64,000 bases of DNA, taken from the NCBI GenBank assembly GCA_022747635.1, contig JAKTNV010000067.1, positions 2,214,501 to 2,278,500 on the forward strand, in the 5' to 3' direction. Below, one piece after another: positions 10,201 to 22,667 of the stretch; position 1 is the stretch's first letter; every line of letters begins with the position of its first letter. Under the pieces are notes generated by a model. It was not told where the DNA came from. It ran no database searches and saw only the letters and a program-made list of their open reading frames with translations. Made by a program: the position numbers and the translations under genes. This DNA is from Hetaerina americana. Lineage: Eukaryota > Arthropoda > Insecta > Odonata > Calopterygidae.

Positions 10201-11756
10201 ATGTATGAAAAAGTGGCTTTGATTTGGTAGTAGAAACAGAAGTTTGATTTGAGGTAAAGATTAAGCATGGTAGGATGGATATGTATGGGAAAATGCAGTT
10301 ATAGAAGGGAAGGGAAGGAAAAGTGAAATAATTTATTTTTTCATGGTATTGTGGGGATTTCACTGAGTATTCTCCCTCGTGTGTGGGCCTGGCAGTTATC
10401 TTTGAAACTTCTTAATTGAGCATTTGGTCATATTGGCTGCACATATATTTTTGCTGAATTCCTCTTGATGTTCAGGGTTGCTTTAAAGGACAACCAAGTC
10501 CTCACCTCTTCGTATTCAAGATACAGCTTTGCCTTTAAGGTTTGAGCCCCTCAATTCTACCTTTAGAAAATATCATCTAAGCTAAGAGAACAAGTTTAAT
10601 AGATCCTCAGAGCCCTGGCCACTGGGAGTGAGAGTATTTAATAGATATGCATTTATAACTCGAGTCATACTTGTATAACTTGATGATAAGTAAAGCATGG
10701 GAAAAAATGTCTTTGCTAAAGTAATGCATAACATTGTTTTCTTTCTTAGAAGTAAAAATGTCTGAAGTAATTTGGAATGTGGAATGTTAATTATGAATTG
10801 CAGAATTAAGAAATTGTGACTGCGAAGTACCTTGTAAAACTAGTGTAAAAGAAAGTTTTAGGTTTTATTTTTGGTAGTACATATCCTTTGTTTTCCAATT
10901 CCATTGAGTTGTTGCTACAATTATTTTATTGTACTCATTTATTTCACCTAGCATAGTTAATGAACTTAATTTCTCTACAGGGCCTCTGTCTTTGAGCATG
11001 CATGATAATCTTTGCAAAGGTTTGTTTATTTTTGTTTTTCCATGCTAGTGTTCCTCTATTGCATGGTGTTATTAATATTGTCTTGTTCTGTAGAGCATCT
11101 TATTTTGAAGTGTCAAGATTTCTGTTTAATTACATTAAATATTCAACTGTCTATGGCTAATATAAATTGTCATGTCTAATATAATGAAATCTGGAAGTTT
11201 GCAGTGCCGATTAAATCTCATATTGCTTGTAGCATGATTGGTAATTTTGAAACCTCTGTATTTTATGCAGTGTCCTTTGATATGCCATGTAGCTAGACTC
11301 AGTCCATCAAAGTATTTATAAATTTAAGGCTCAAAAATCCTTTTAAAAATCATTGTGTTCAACCTTTAGGATAATTTAATTTGTGAGGTTGGAACACATC
11401 TGGATATTGAGCTTTATCTTACCTGAAGTTTATGTATTCCGAGTAGTTTGAAAGCAGAGTTAGATGAGATTTTAGTTGAAGCCCTATAGCTAGATTGTAT
11501 CCATTTGGTGAATTCATTGTGGAATATGCCGTTTGCCGTGTTGGTCTGACAAAATATGCAGTTAATGTGCATAATTCCCTGGTGCTAAAAGAGGAGGGGT
11601 ACCATGACCATTTATTGTTTATTTGCCCTCTTCATTATGACACGGAAACAGATAGCCATGCTTCTGACTCTGGTGCATTGAATGTATGTTATAATGAAAC
11701 CAGTATGGTTATTTAACTAAAGTTGGCTCCATTATTGTACACAAAGACATAATTTG

Positions 11757-11945
11757 CCGGCCCCGGTGGTGACGAGGTTAAGTCCTAACCTCTCAGCACG
11801 AAGGTTGGGTTCAATTCCTGCCCTGGTCGGCTTTCCTCCATCTAGGGCATGGGTGTTTGTAATTGTCTTAAATGTAATCTACAGGGGTGGGTGGAAAAAG
11901 GGACTATGAAGTACCGATCTTGCCCCAATCAAAGTCATTAAATAA
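11757..11945 (+). mobile_element. tRNA-derived SINE family 1, copy b
   Basis: Same family as the copy at 10016: GGCCCCGGTGGTGACGAGGT head, box B GGTTCAATTCC (11808-11818), then TTTCCTCCATCTAGGGCATG and GTGTTTGTAATTGTCTTAAA, with an A-rich tail ending in AAATAAATAAT. By eye the copies are about 75-80% alike. Confidence 0.8.
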
Positions 11946-12321
11946 ATAATATAGTTTCTTACCCTGCACCCTAGTGAACCTGGCTATTTGATCTTGCTGA
12001 TTCAAATAGCCGGGTTGAAAGAAAATTCTCTAGTAGACTGGAGAGATACCTAGGAGAAATCGCAGTGTGTGGTGATCGATGAATACTTTCTCTGTAGTGT
12101 TTTAGGATTAACTTTATGACAGGCAATCAAATTGAATTGAGAAATCTTTTTCACAGTTTCAATGCATATTTGTAATAATGTTTTTACCAGGAAATGATGC
12201 ATTAGTGTTGAAATGTTGGTGGAGTAAAGCGTTGTGAGAACATGCGTACATGATGTGTGTTTCACTGCGGCCTGCTTAACATCAAAGGAAAAGCAGTCAT
12301 TGTCGCAGATTCCTTTTCTAC

Positions 12322-12385
12322 GTAGCTACATCTACTTAATACCCCGCAAGCCGCCGCAAGGGCATGTGGCGGAGAAAGTATGTCC
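12322..12385 (-). mobile_element. short 3'-tail fragment of the CR1/L2-type LINE
   Basis: About 60 bp match the terminal block of the LINE at 29067 (ACATCTACTTAATACCCCGC, then AAGCCGCCGCAAGGGCATGT). It is an extremely 5'-truncated insertion, oriented on the - strand. Confidence 0.65.
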
Positions 12386-14404
12386 ATCGGCCGGTAATCA
12401 ATTAATTTAATTCATTTAATAACTTCGATGTCAGCATTAGATTTCTATCAAAATTTTGTTTGGAAATTTCAGCCGCTAAATGAATGCCTATTTAAAAAAG
12501 CAATCCTACTTCAAGTTTTCAATCTAAATGAAATGTCGCAGTGAAACTAGTCCCAAATGATCACTAATAATCCCTGACCGATTAGTTTTGGAAAGGCATG
12601 GTTGCTCAGTGGAGGGATAGGTGCTGTATAGGTAGTGATATCTATGCAACCAATTGCTGCAGCATTTTTGTCTTAAAAAATGTCCACTTAAATGTCTGAA
12701 TCTGAAACAGCTCATCATCACTGGAACAGATATTGTTTTGATCTTTCTGATTCTATTGTATTGGCATCGTTCTTGGTAATTCTAAAAAAAATGAGATTCT
12801 AGCCATATTATTTGCATACCAAGTGGGCGATTGGCATAATATACTCCTCATTCTTAGTTTCTCACAAAAAATATTTTTTGTCTCATTAAAATTTGAGTAT
12901 GGTATTTTAATTTTCAAGATAGTGGAGATACTTAGAAATACTTGACTCTAGTTTAAAATAGTTATCATTCAAATATTCTAACTTAATAGAATGGCTGTTG
13001 CCAATAATTTGTGTAGCTCATGTCATGTAAAATCATTATTCTTTTAGCAAGCTGTAAGCTGACATTAATTAGAATAGCTGAGCTCTGAGTCTGTGACTTA
13101 ATGTGAATGTGTAAACTCTTCCATTCTGCCGCTGGCAGGTTGGTTGGCCTCAACAAAGAGAATGCGCATTGGAATATATTTGTGTTGTGGACTATGGCTT
13201 TGAGGGTTGTATGGGATAATATATATTGGATTCAAATGATTAGGTTACATGTAGGTCTTCAATGTGTGAAATTGGTAAACAGAAGAAAGTCATCTCTTAA
13301 AGCAAGTGACTGCGGCCATTAGAAGGAATGAAATAATTGAAGCATTGGCCTTTTTTTTAAATGACTATATTCTTATAAATGATCTGCAAAACTTACACAC
13401 ATGGTAGGAAAAACATCCCCCGCAATATTCTGAGTTTTTTAGTTGTAAATGACGTAGATTCCACAAGTGAGGAAGTTATAATTGCTCAGACAACTTGGCA
13501 CAATAATTGTGTTTCGTGCTAACATTTCCAGCAATGAATGTAATTGAAAAGGTGGATAAGTACAATGAAAAGAATTTAAATTTAACCTGAGAAACACCAT
13601 TACCAAAAACCAGCAATCATGTTTTAGTTCTATGGTAATCGAAGAAAAGCTTTTTGAATGAGCTCTCTTCAAGTGGATCTTACCTTGTCGAGTTCATAAA
13701 CATTTTTGCAGATCAGAACAACCCATGGTTAGCATTGGTATGCATTTTTTGTTTAGACCAAGTATTCAACTGTGTTTTAGGTTCTGTTACACACTGCACA
13801 ATGTTGTCCCAAATTTTGTTCAATTGGGTGCCTTTCAACATAAATGTGACTCATGCATGATTTTAAGTATTCTTAAGCCCGTTTTCCTGTTATAATTACA
13901 TCGCCCATTATTGGCCTTTCATGCGATTTCAGCGTTAGGATGGGTTGCGACTTAACAGTCCTTGTTAAATGTTTCACCCACTTTATGCCACTTCAAGATA
14001 CTCCCAACCTAATCATATAAAAGGCACTCTTTGACTGATGAAGCTTATGGAAGAAATATGTAGATATGTTTTTTCTCCATAGTTAGGTGTTTTTTCTCTG
14101 TATGTATTCACAGAAGATCATGCAGGTGGTCAGGTCAATAAGGTGACATTAACTGCATGAAACTTTTCATAGTAATAAAATAATGCCAACTTATTTTAAT
14201 TGGAAGGATGTGTAACTATTTCAAAGTAAACCAAGTTGGTTATTTCATTAATACAAACAGAATACATTCCAATTTAATGCTTGGTTGGAGCAGAGGCAAA
14301 TATTTATTGTGGGTAACTGTGGCAAGGTCACTAGGAAAATAAAGGGAATGTATTATTTTCCTCAGTATTTGATGCTGAAAAAAATGCATGAAATTACATG
14401 GCTA

Positions 14405-14426
14405 TTATATATATATATATATATAC
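14405..14426. repeat. (AT)n microsatellite
   Basis: A short pure AT run in Past1 intron 1. Confidence 0.85.
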
Positions 14427-14999
14427 TATAAAATACAGAATTTTGTTGTCTGGGGTGGCAAAAGTATAGGTTCAAAGTGCAAGGCAGAGAGATAGGGATG
14501 TTTGGTGTAAAGGGAGAAGTGTTTGTCAGTTTGTTTGCGAGGCTTTGGTTTTTAAAGTGGGAGATCCATCGAAGGTCAATGACTAAAAATCAGTGTAATT
14601 TATGAATGCTGTATTGGTCAGGAGTTGTATCTTCTTATTCTGTTGTATCATTTCAAATTGATAATGCATGTTCAATGTATATTTGTTACGTATGAAGTTT
14701 AAGGATTTGGAAACAAAATTGGTGTTAAATGTAAGGATTCTGTCGTATGCCCTCCCATGGATGGTGCTGGCTCATCAGGCCCTGCTTCTCTTGAATGCTC
14801 TTAAAAACCCGGCTTAAAAACTGCTCCTTTTCTAAGCTATTCACTAAATGTAAACTATTTATCACACTTCAGGTAATGGTTGTCCTATGTTGAAAACATC
14901 TCTTGTTATAATTGGCTGAGTAGGCATTTTACTTTTTGTCATCAATATAGTCATATTTTCTTGGCATCTGTATGGTCTGTTAATTGGTGGGAAAAAGAT

Positions 15000-15063
15000 T
15001 TCATTTTTCATTTCATTCTCATTTCATTCTTCATTTCATTCTCATTTTCATTTTCATTTCATC
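15000..15063. repeat. (CATTT)n-like pyrimidine-rich simple repeat
   Basis: Repeated TTTCATT and TTCTCATTTCATT units, imperfect. It lies just upstream of the LINE ORF1 region and may belong to the element's 5' end. Confidence 0.75.
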
Positions 15064-15184
15064 TTACTACTGAAGAACCTAAATGTGCAACTACTTTTGC
15101 AGACTGTTTTAAATCTTTTAATGTTCCGAAGCTTAATGCTCAAGTTCAACCGCCATTGCTTAAAGAGAAAAAGCCTACCGTTGG

Positions 15185-15769
15185 TTGGTGCTCCGGAACG
15201 TCCGCAAACTCGTGCCTTCAAACGGAATGCATCTACAGTGCCTGTTACGTCCCGTGTTCAACCTCAATCTACCTCTGTGTCTTCTGCATCTACCAATGAA
15301 ATCCGTCGTGGTCACTCAACCGAGTGAATACACTGGTGAAAATGCTTCTGTTAGCCAACCTTCTTACATTTCTAGTGACGGCTTTAATGTTATGCAATAT
15401 AAGCGGCGACGCCGTACACCCATCGTGGGTTCCTCTGATGAAAAGTCCTCCATCTCTGGCATTAATCGACGTTCTCACGTGCATGTTTGGAATTTTCATC
15501 CTGACACCACGACAGAAGCAATTATGTCCTATCTGAAGGACCACCTGCCCGAGCTCCCCGATACATCAGTAGATATCGAGCAGCTTAAGGTATCCAGAGG
15601 TAATTATGCCTCTTTTCATATCTCGATTGACGAAGATCTCGGTGAAAAGCTCCTATCCCCAGAGTTTTGGCCAAAAAATATTTTCCTCAGCAATTATTTT
15701 TTCCGAGATCCCGCTGGAATTCTCCGGAAGATTAGTGCACCAATTGAAAACTCCCAAAACCTCAGGTAG
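15185..15769 (+). pseudogene. LINE ORF1-like protein fragment
   Basis: An open frame whose second half looks protein-like: SHVHVWNFHPDTTTEAIMSY (an RRM-like start), DHLPELPDTSVDIEQLKVSR, then GNYASFHISIDEDLGEKLLS and PEFWPKNIFLSNYFFR. This pattern of a small nucleic-acid-binding fold ending in a WP...FF motif is seen in ORF1 proteins of some arthropod non-LTR elements. The first part is in a different, less convincing frame. The exact family is not certain. Confidence 0.6.
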
Positions 15770-15789
15770 TTCTACTTCTTTTTCTGTCA

Positions 15790-17786
15790 ACTTCCTCGTG
15801 TTAAATTTTCAGTGCCTAAGAAACAAGATTTGTGACCTGGAAATATACTTGAACTCGGCAAATAACGATATTCTGTGTCTTTCTGAACACTGGTTACATG
15901 AGCAAGAAAGTGATCTATATCAAATAAGGGGATATATAGTACTCTTGACTCAATCTACTGTAGAAAATCCTTGAAAAATGGTGCTGTTTGAATCTATTTA
16001 AAAAACTATCTCACGTGTAAACGGTTGGATTTACATCGTTTTTGTATGGATCTACATTTTGAAATTGTTGCCGTATACCTTAAAGGACTGAGATTAATTG
16101 TGGCATCTATTTATGGTTCTCCTAATGGGGACTTTGATGTGTTCTGTGAACAGCTTGAGAAGGTTTCAACTTATCTTCAAAACTTTCATGCAACTATCAT
16201 TATAGGAACCGATTTAAATGTTGACATGGGTTGCCTTTCAAGGAATCATACTCAGCTAAACATTCTTCTCAGGGGCTTTGATTTATATTGTGCCAATTCG
16301 GAACCGACTAGGTTGAATGCCTGTCTTGACAATGTAATAACTAATACTGATAAATCCGACTATATTCTAAAAGTCGTTGACCCCATGCTCTCTGATCATT
16401 TTGCGATCTCCTTTTCATGGCACCTTAAGCTGTGTGTTAATAGCTATAAGAAAACTTCCAAAACTGTGTATGTTAGACAGATGACTGTACACCATGTCTA
16501 TGACTTCATAACTTTGCTTAATAATACTGACTGGGATGCCCTGCTGATCTATTATGATTGTAAAAGAAAGTTTGCAACTTTTTTTAGTCATTTCTTGTTA
16601 TTTTTTGAATGTGAATTCCCAAAGAAATTAATTCAGACCCAACAATTGTACAACTCAAGCTGTTGAATGTGTTATAAAGCAAATCATTAAGGCTTTTGAA
16701 GGTAATCAATGTTTGGCCCTCTCATTATGTGATCTCTCTTCGGCTTTTGACCGTGTTAATCACGCAATTCTCATAAATAAGTTGAAATATTATGGTTTTA
16801 AGGATACTGAACTAAAATTTATTTCTTCCTACTTATCTGATCGTAAGCAGTCAGTTTATGTAAATGGTAAACAGTCAAAACCATTAAATATTAAATATGG
16901 TGTGCCTTAGGGCTCTGTGCTTGGACCTCTTTTATTTCTGGTCATGATTAATGACTTGTGCCCCAATATGATTGCTGACTGTGTCCTCTGTGTGGATGAT
17001 ACTGATTTCCTACATAGTTCCCCCCATCATTCTGATGCGATGTATAGAGTTCCTATTATACTTAAAAAGGCAGTGGACTGGTTTTCTGCCAACAATCTCC
17101 ATATGAATCCCGATAAAACTCAGCATCTTCTATGTGCTCTAAAATGTGCTACACCGGGTAGTGTCCCCGTGAAACTGCTGGGATTTTATTTAGACTCCAA
17201 GTTAACATGGAGTACTCATATTCTATACATTAGGAAGAAACTTGCACGAGCCTTATTTCTGCTCAGGAAATTGAAATAGTATGTGAGTGAGGACTACTTA
17301 ATTAATGCCTCCTATGCATTCTTTCACTCGCATATTACTTATGGCATTTAGACTTTGGGGGCATGAATCTGATATTAAGATAATCTTTGTGATGCAGAAA
17401 AGGCAGTCCGTACCTTATCTAATTCATGTCCACTTGAACAGTGTAGACCTCTCTTTTTAAATTTAAAAATTATGACTGTTTACAATTTATATATATTCTA
17501 TTCATTAGTTCGTCTAAAAGAAAATACGAGTATGTACTCCACTAGGGCTGACGTTCACAGCCATAACACCAGAGCAAAGTCTAATATGGATTTTCCATAC
17601 TGTAGGCTAGATAGGACTTACAAAGTTGAAGGTCTACCTATCAAATTGTTTGATATGCTTCCAAAATCTGTAAAGTCAGCCCGCAATGTGGTGTTCCGCA
17701 AGGTGCTCCGTGATTGCCTTACCTCCAATCCTTTATACTCAATAGAGGAGTATTATGAGCTCGACTTTACTAGCCTAAAATTATAA
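15790..17786 (+). pseudogene. LINE ORF2 remnant: endonuclease and partial RT
   Basis: Endonuclease-like blocks are LVLNFQCLRNKICDLEIYL, ILCLSEHWL, GLRLIVASIYGSPNGDFDVF, IIIGTDLNVDMG and DPMLSDHFAIS (APE-like fold, with the conserved Asn, Glu, Asp and SDH). RT palm blocks are LCDLSSAFDRVNHAILINKL and GVP*GSVLGPLLFLVMINDL with an in-frame stop at 16908. The catalytic box is altered to CVDDTDF. The C-terminal part at 17472-17786 has SHNTRAKSNMDFPYCRLDRT. The RT fingers region is deleted near 16660-16700. Confidence 0.8.
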
Positions 17787-18089
17787 GGGCTAGCGTGAGT
17801 AGAATACTAGGTGTATGTATGCAAATATTTTCAAATAAGTATTTTATGTGATTGTATATTGTGCTGTATACTATATTATCTATGAACAACTGTATGTTCC
17901 TAAATGACGACATCTACCTTATGTGAATATGATTATAAGATGAATAAGGTATATTATTATTATTATTGCTTTTTGTATGAGCTTATACTGTTTGTTTCGT
18001 ATGGCTTTGTTCAGAAATGGTATGCTGTGTTTGCAACTATTGCAACGCTTCCCTAACCCGATGGTGTTTGTTGTATTCTTGTGATGTAG

Positions 18090-18260
18090 GTGGTGCTTTT
18101 GACACGGTCGCAGATACTATTAGTCCGTTTGGACACGGGAGAGGAGAGGGAGTAGATGCAGGGTCAGGTGAACCAGAATGGATTGTTTCAAGAGACCAAG
18201 ATAAATATGAAACAGTATTCTACTCACTTGGACCTGTTGATGGGAAAGTTACTGGTGCTG
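18090..18260 (+). CDS. Past1: EHD/Past1-family ATPase, linker and start of EH domain exon
   Basis: A 171-nt exon, phase 1 at both ends, between acceptor TGATGTAG and donor GCTG|GTAAGT. Joined to 9573 it reads K-GGAFDTVADTISPFGHGRGE, then GVDAGSGEPEWIVSRDQDKY and ETVFYSLGPVDGKVTGA. It matches the EHD linker (PFGHGxGEG) and the first helix of the EH domain (YxxxFYxLxPVxGKxTGA). The SPF/GPF-type linker motif is known to dock on the EH domain in EHD proteins. Confidence 0.92.
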
Positions 18261-19908
18261 GTAAGTAATATCTTAACCAAAATAATTTATTTCACATTAG
18301 ATGAGAATGTAGCATCTTGTGTGCTTAAAGAGAGAGGGAAAAATGTTGCGGTGGTGTTTTCCATCCCCACAATGCTTAATGTGGTAGACATTGGTGAGTT
18401 GACATTTTACGAGAACATTAATGCAAAAATTGTTTGAGAGGTGAACCAGTAATGGAATGAGTGGTTGTGAAAAAAAGTTGGTTTTATTGCAACCATACCA
18501 AAATTTTATCATCTTTGCACAAAGCAAGTGCTTCCTTATTATGGAGGTAGTGTGTTAACATTTAGGAATAGACTGGATACATGTCACAGTTGCCTGAATA
18601 TCAGAGATTTTTTTACTTCTAAGTGATTAATACATAACAATGCATCTTTCCCAAACGACCTAAAATACAAGTTGAAATGACCTGGCTGGGGTTAGATATC
18701 CTAGAAGCTAGTTAAATAAAATCAATGATCTCTGAAGTGATGGATTTGAAATAAAATGGTCAGGGGTTTGTCAGAATAACATGAATCTGAAAGAAAGATT
18801 GGGGAAGAAGATTGAAGTCAATTTGACAGTGTAATAAGGGGATCCATATGATTGAGTCAGACCGAGAGCCCATGGTCATTTGGTGGTGCAGATGTATAAA
18901 GGATGTCCTATGAGATGCCATATGAAATAGGTATCGTTTGAGAACTTGATGATAATGTTCTCATCATAGTAGCAATGAAGAACCTAATCATATAAGACAG
19001 ATGAGAGGTGTAGGGGATGGCAAGGGCAAGGACAGAAGGAGGTCATTGCAGTTCAAGTTCAGGACTGAGCATCATTAGTGGTTGAAATTCAAACTAATTA
19101 AACTCATAACCTCTGTCTGACAGGAAAAGATTTGTGCTCTGAAATGAATGCATTGGTCGACTAGAATTTAGCTACGCATTTATAGATTGTAAGAATATCT
19201 ACAGGATAAAATTCATTTTGCACACAAGTTGAAAGGATATGGAATGAAAATTACCAATGGTACAAACATGATGAAGTGTGAGAAATACAAGAACCGTTGA
19301 CTGACAAAAGAGATGACTTTGCACTGCCTCTACCCAACTGTTATGACGGTGATGGCTCCTGAATAATGTTAAATATTGAAACCTGCTTTATCCTATGAAA
19401 ACTGCACTTAATCAAAAATAATTTTCTTCTCTCCACAAAATTTTGAAGCTTGACAACTGATGGCACTAGCCAAACAGTAAGGTAGCCCAGATGTGCTAAG
19501 TTTTCCACATTTACAAGGTAATGTAAATTTTCCCCTGCTTGACAATGACAAGGCAAAGGGAGAATAGTTTCTTTTGCAGAAAAAATGAAAATTTCGGATT
19601 AAGTTGATTATCATGATGGAAAATATATTGATATGGCAAAATGCCTAAGATTTATTTCCAGCCTCTACACTTAATGTGAGGGTGATCTGAATAGTTCTCG
19701 GTCTGATGGTGAAAATGACTGTATTATGTTTTCAATAAATTTTTCTTTTTCAACGGAATCACCTTGAATGCTAATACAGTTCAGCCAATGGTGTTAGAGT
19801 GCCATTGTCCTATCTCTGTTGCACTCTTCCAGAAGTGCTCTCAAGTTCTCGTCTACAGCCGTCATTGCTCCTTGAGTAGATGGAAAATTGAGCAGTGAGG
19901 AAACTGTT

Positions 19909-20129
19909 AGGTATCTCGATCCCTACTTGAGGTGCTTTGTGGAGGGCACTTTGAGGGAGTACGCCGTCCGTCGGATGGGACGTTAAACTGCGGACCCCTT
20001 GGCGCCTTTCGTAAAGAGTAGGCTAATGCCGACGCCGGGTTTCTCTCCACCCTTCATCCTTTCCTGTCCATCCCCTATGGCGCAAATGACCTTAGCTGTC
20101 GGTCGCCTCCCCTCAAAACTACTACTACT
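19909..20129 (+). mobile_element. SINE family 2, copy A
   Basis: A 221-bp insertion flanked by the 11-bp direct repeat AGGAAACTGTT (19898-19908 and 20130-20140). Core blocks are GAGTACGCCGTCCGTCGGAT, GGGACGTTAA, CCCCTTGGCGCCTTTCG and GCCGACGCCGGGTTTCTCTC, with an (ACT)n tail. The same blocks recur at 26941 and, inverted, at 40341. Confidence 0.88.
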
Positions 20130-20834
20130 AGGAAACTGTTTGGAAGTTTTTGGGAGAGGCGGAAGTCCAAGGGAGCCAAATATAAGGAATAGAGCGGATG
20201 TTCCAGCCCTTCATTGTGCAAATCCCTCAATTTTTTTGTAGGCTAATGCATTGTTCTGATAGATAACAGGGTTTTATCTGCTACAAGACTGGTTTGCTTT
20301 CATGAATTTTTGCATCCAGTTTCATTAGAAGGTTAGAATATTACTCCCCAGTTATCGTTTTATCTTTATCAAGATAGTAGATCAATAGAATTTCTTTTCA
20401 AACGAATCATCTTGGAGGCTTTCGCGGCCATATTTGAACTTGGCCGCCCATTTTTTCGTGGATAAAATTGAATTAGAAGTGTCCCTATCCATATGTACAA
20501 TCCTCAAATGAGCTTAAATCTGCATTAAACCATCTTTTATGAAGAATTTTTTTACATCATAATTCTTGATTTTTTTCCATTTCTAACCAAACATGCACCA
20601 ATAATGATTCAGAGAACTGCCAACAGCAAACTGCTGGATGGAATGGCTTGCAGTTTCACTAGATATCTACTCACAGTTGTGCCAACATGAGAGAGAAAAA
20701 TCATGGGAGTAGTAATGCCATTTATGGGCGAGGCCAAGAACTTTTCAGTCCACCCTCGTACATAAGTGAAAAATTGCGATTTGATTCTGAAACATGCCGG
20801 CCAGTGCAAGCGTTTATCTAAAAGGAGAATACTA

Positions 20835-22152
20835 CCTTGATCAAAAATTTCCCGGAATTTATTCAGAAAATTAAAAATACAAGTTTATTCATCTAAATCT
20901 ATATTGTCCCCTTCAAAGTAATCCCCATCGACTGCAACACACTTATGCCAGCGCTTGATCCAATCCTCGAAACATTTTTTATATTCGGTTTTCGGTATGT
21001 CCATCAGTGCTTCCTGCGATTTTTCCATTACTTCCTCTCGGCTGCTAAAACGCGTTCCCCGTAATGGTTTTTTAACTCGATTGAACAGAAAGAAGTCACA
21101 GGGAGCCAAATCAGGTGAATTCGGTGGCTGTTGGATGGTATTTGTTGCATTTTTCGTCAAAAAATTACGAATAATGATAGCACTGTGCGACGATGCGTTA
21201 TCATGGTGCAAAATCCACGAGTTTTCTGCCCACATTTCTGGTCTCTTTCGGCGAATTGCTTCACGCAAACGTCTCATAACGCCCAAATAATACTCTTTGT
21301 TTACTGTCTGGCAAAAATTCATGATGCACTACACCGTTGTAATCCATGAAAACCGTCAGCATTGCCTTCTTTTTTGACTGAAAACGACGTGGTTTTTTTG
21401 GTCTCGGCTCATTTGGTGAACGCCATTCACTTGCCTGATGTCTGGATTGCGTGTCGTACTCATAAACCCACGTCTCGTCTCCAGTAATGATCCTTTTGAT
21501 GAATGTGGGATCGGATTCAGCCTCGCAAATCATGTCTTTTGCGACGTCAACACGGTCTCATTTTTGCATGAAATTGAGGTCTTTTGGCACCAACTTTGCT
21601 GCTACACGACGGAAACCCAAATCATTAACCACAATGTCTTGGGCGGATCCATAGGCAATGTTCAAGTCCTCCGCTATTTCTCTGATGGTTAATTTGCGGT
21701 TATTGACCAACATTTCTTTTACTTTATCAATTTTTTCACCGACTTTCGATGTCGATGGTCTGCCACTGCGTTCATCATCTTCGATTGACTCACGACCACT
21801 TCTGAACCGCTCGTGCCACTGGTAAACGACCGTTTTTTTTAGAGAATCGTTGCCGAAACACTTTTCCAACATTTCCAACGTCCGTGCGCCACTAAATCCG
21901 TTTTTTACGCAAAATTTAATACAAGTTCGTTGTTGCAAATTTAAATCCATTTCTGCAATTGTAAAAAATCGCCAACACACACAGAGATAGATGTACTCTT
22001 GGCTACGTAACTTTTGCAAATGTCAAGTTATGACACTAAGATTTAAAGGGAATATCAACAACAGATGTATCAATTTAACAAAAAAAACAGAACTCAAATC
22101 GGAACGATGGGAGCGCCACACAGTGGTTATTCCGGGAACTTTTTGATCAAGG
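20835..22152 (-). mobile_element. near-full-length mariner, inactivated
   Basis: A 1318-bp element with terminal inverted repeats beginning CCTTGATCAAAAATTTCCCG (left) and the matching right end, each flanked by TA. It has the usual size for an autonomous mariner and lies antisense in Past1 intron 2. It encodes a mariner transposase with the D34D signature, broken by one stop and one frameshift. Confidence 0.93.
20885..22019 (-). pseudogene. mariner transposase (D34D) pseudogene
   Basis: The N-terminal helix-turn-helix part starts MDLNLQQRTCIKFCVKNGFS and includes WHERFRSGRESIEDDERSGR and VNDLGFRRVAAKLVPKDL. A TGA at 21558-21560 interrupts it, likely from a CGA codon. The frame then resumes with TGDETWVYEYDTQSRHQASE (first catalytic Asp). 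A frameshift near 21300-21320 follows. The last part has HHDNASSH and SPDLAPCDFFLF, with exactly 34 residues between the second and third catalytic Asp. It ends in GDYFEGDNIDLDE. All three catalytic residues remain, so decay is recent or mild. Confidence 0.9.
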
Positions 22153-22667
22153 TAGTATATGTCAAGAATTCCAAGTATGATAAATTTGGAGGATTTCTGA
22201 GAGAATGATTTTTGAGTGCCAGGTGATCAAATTGTATTGTGCTGTATTTGGTTATTTATTTGTATTGTCCATGAGGACTCGTGAAGTGCATGTTCATGAA
22301 GTTTTTCCATTTACCATTATTAATTTTTTCTTGATTTGTTGTAATATGACTATTTTAGTTATTTTCATTTATCGTACATAAATATGTGAAGGAAACCATA
22401 GTTAAAGTGGCAAATAATAATCCTACTTTTTTTAGTCTATCAGTCTTATTTCTTATGTTTACCTTTACTCCAGTAATGAAGCATGTAAAAGTGAAAATTC
22501 TCCTTTTCCACCAATTCTCATATTCCTACAATCAACACCTTTTTCACTGGGGAAAGGAAAGTTTTACTTTAAGGGGTTTTACTTTGTTTTCTGTAGTTGC
22601 CATTGTTATCTTGTTCCATAATTTGTCGTATTTTATCTAAATCTTTATTTACACTCTTATTTTTCAG

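Larger units (their letters stand above)
15080..17968 (+). mobile_element. LINE (Jockey/L2 superfamily-like), internally deleted
   Basis: It carries an ORF1-like frame (15185-15769), an endonuclease region (about 15790-16430), RT blocks (16700-17279) and a C-terminal region (to 17786). It ends in a (TTA)n tail at 17953-17968, typical of non-LTR elements. It lies in sense orientation within Past1 intron 1. The RT palm is present, but the RT N-terminal fingers are missing between the endonuclease and GNQCLALSLCDLSSAFDRVN. There are several stops and frameshifts, so it is inactive. Confidence 0.85.
9574..18089 (+). other. Past1 intron, 8.5 kb, TE-rich
   Basis: A GT-AG intron (GTATGT...TGATGTAG) in phase 1. 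It holds two copies of one tRNA-SINE, a LINE tail fragment, simple repeats and a 2.9-kb sense-oriented LINE. The rest (roughly 12.4-14.9 kb and 10.2-11.7 kb) shows nothing I recognise. Confidence 0.8.
18261..22667 (+). other. Past1 intron, 4.4 kb
   Basis: A GT-AG intron (GTAAGT...TTTTTCAG), phase 1. It contains a SINE (19909-20129) and an antisense mariner (20835-22152). I recognise nothing in 18.3-19.9 kb or 22.2-22.66 kb. Confidence 0.85.
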
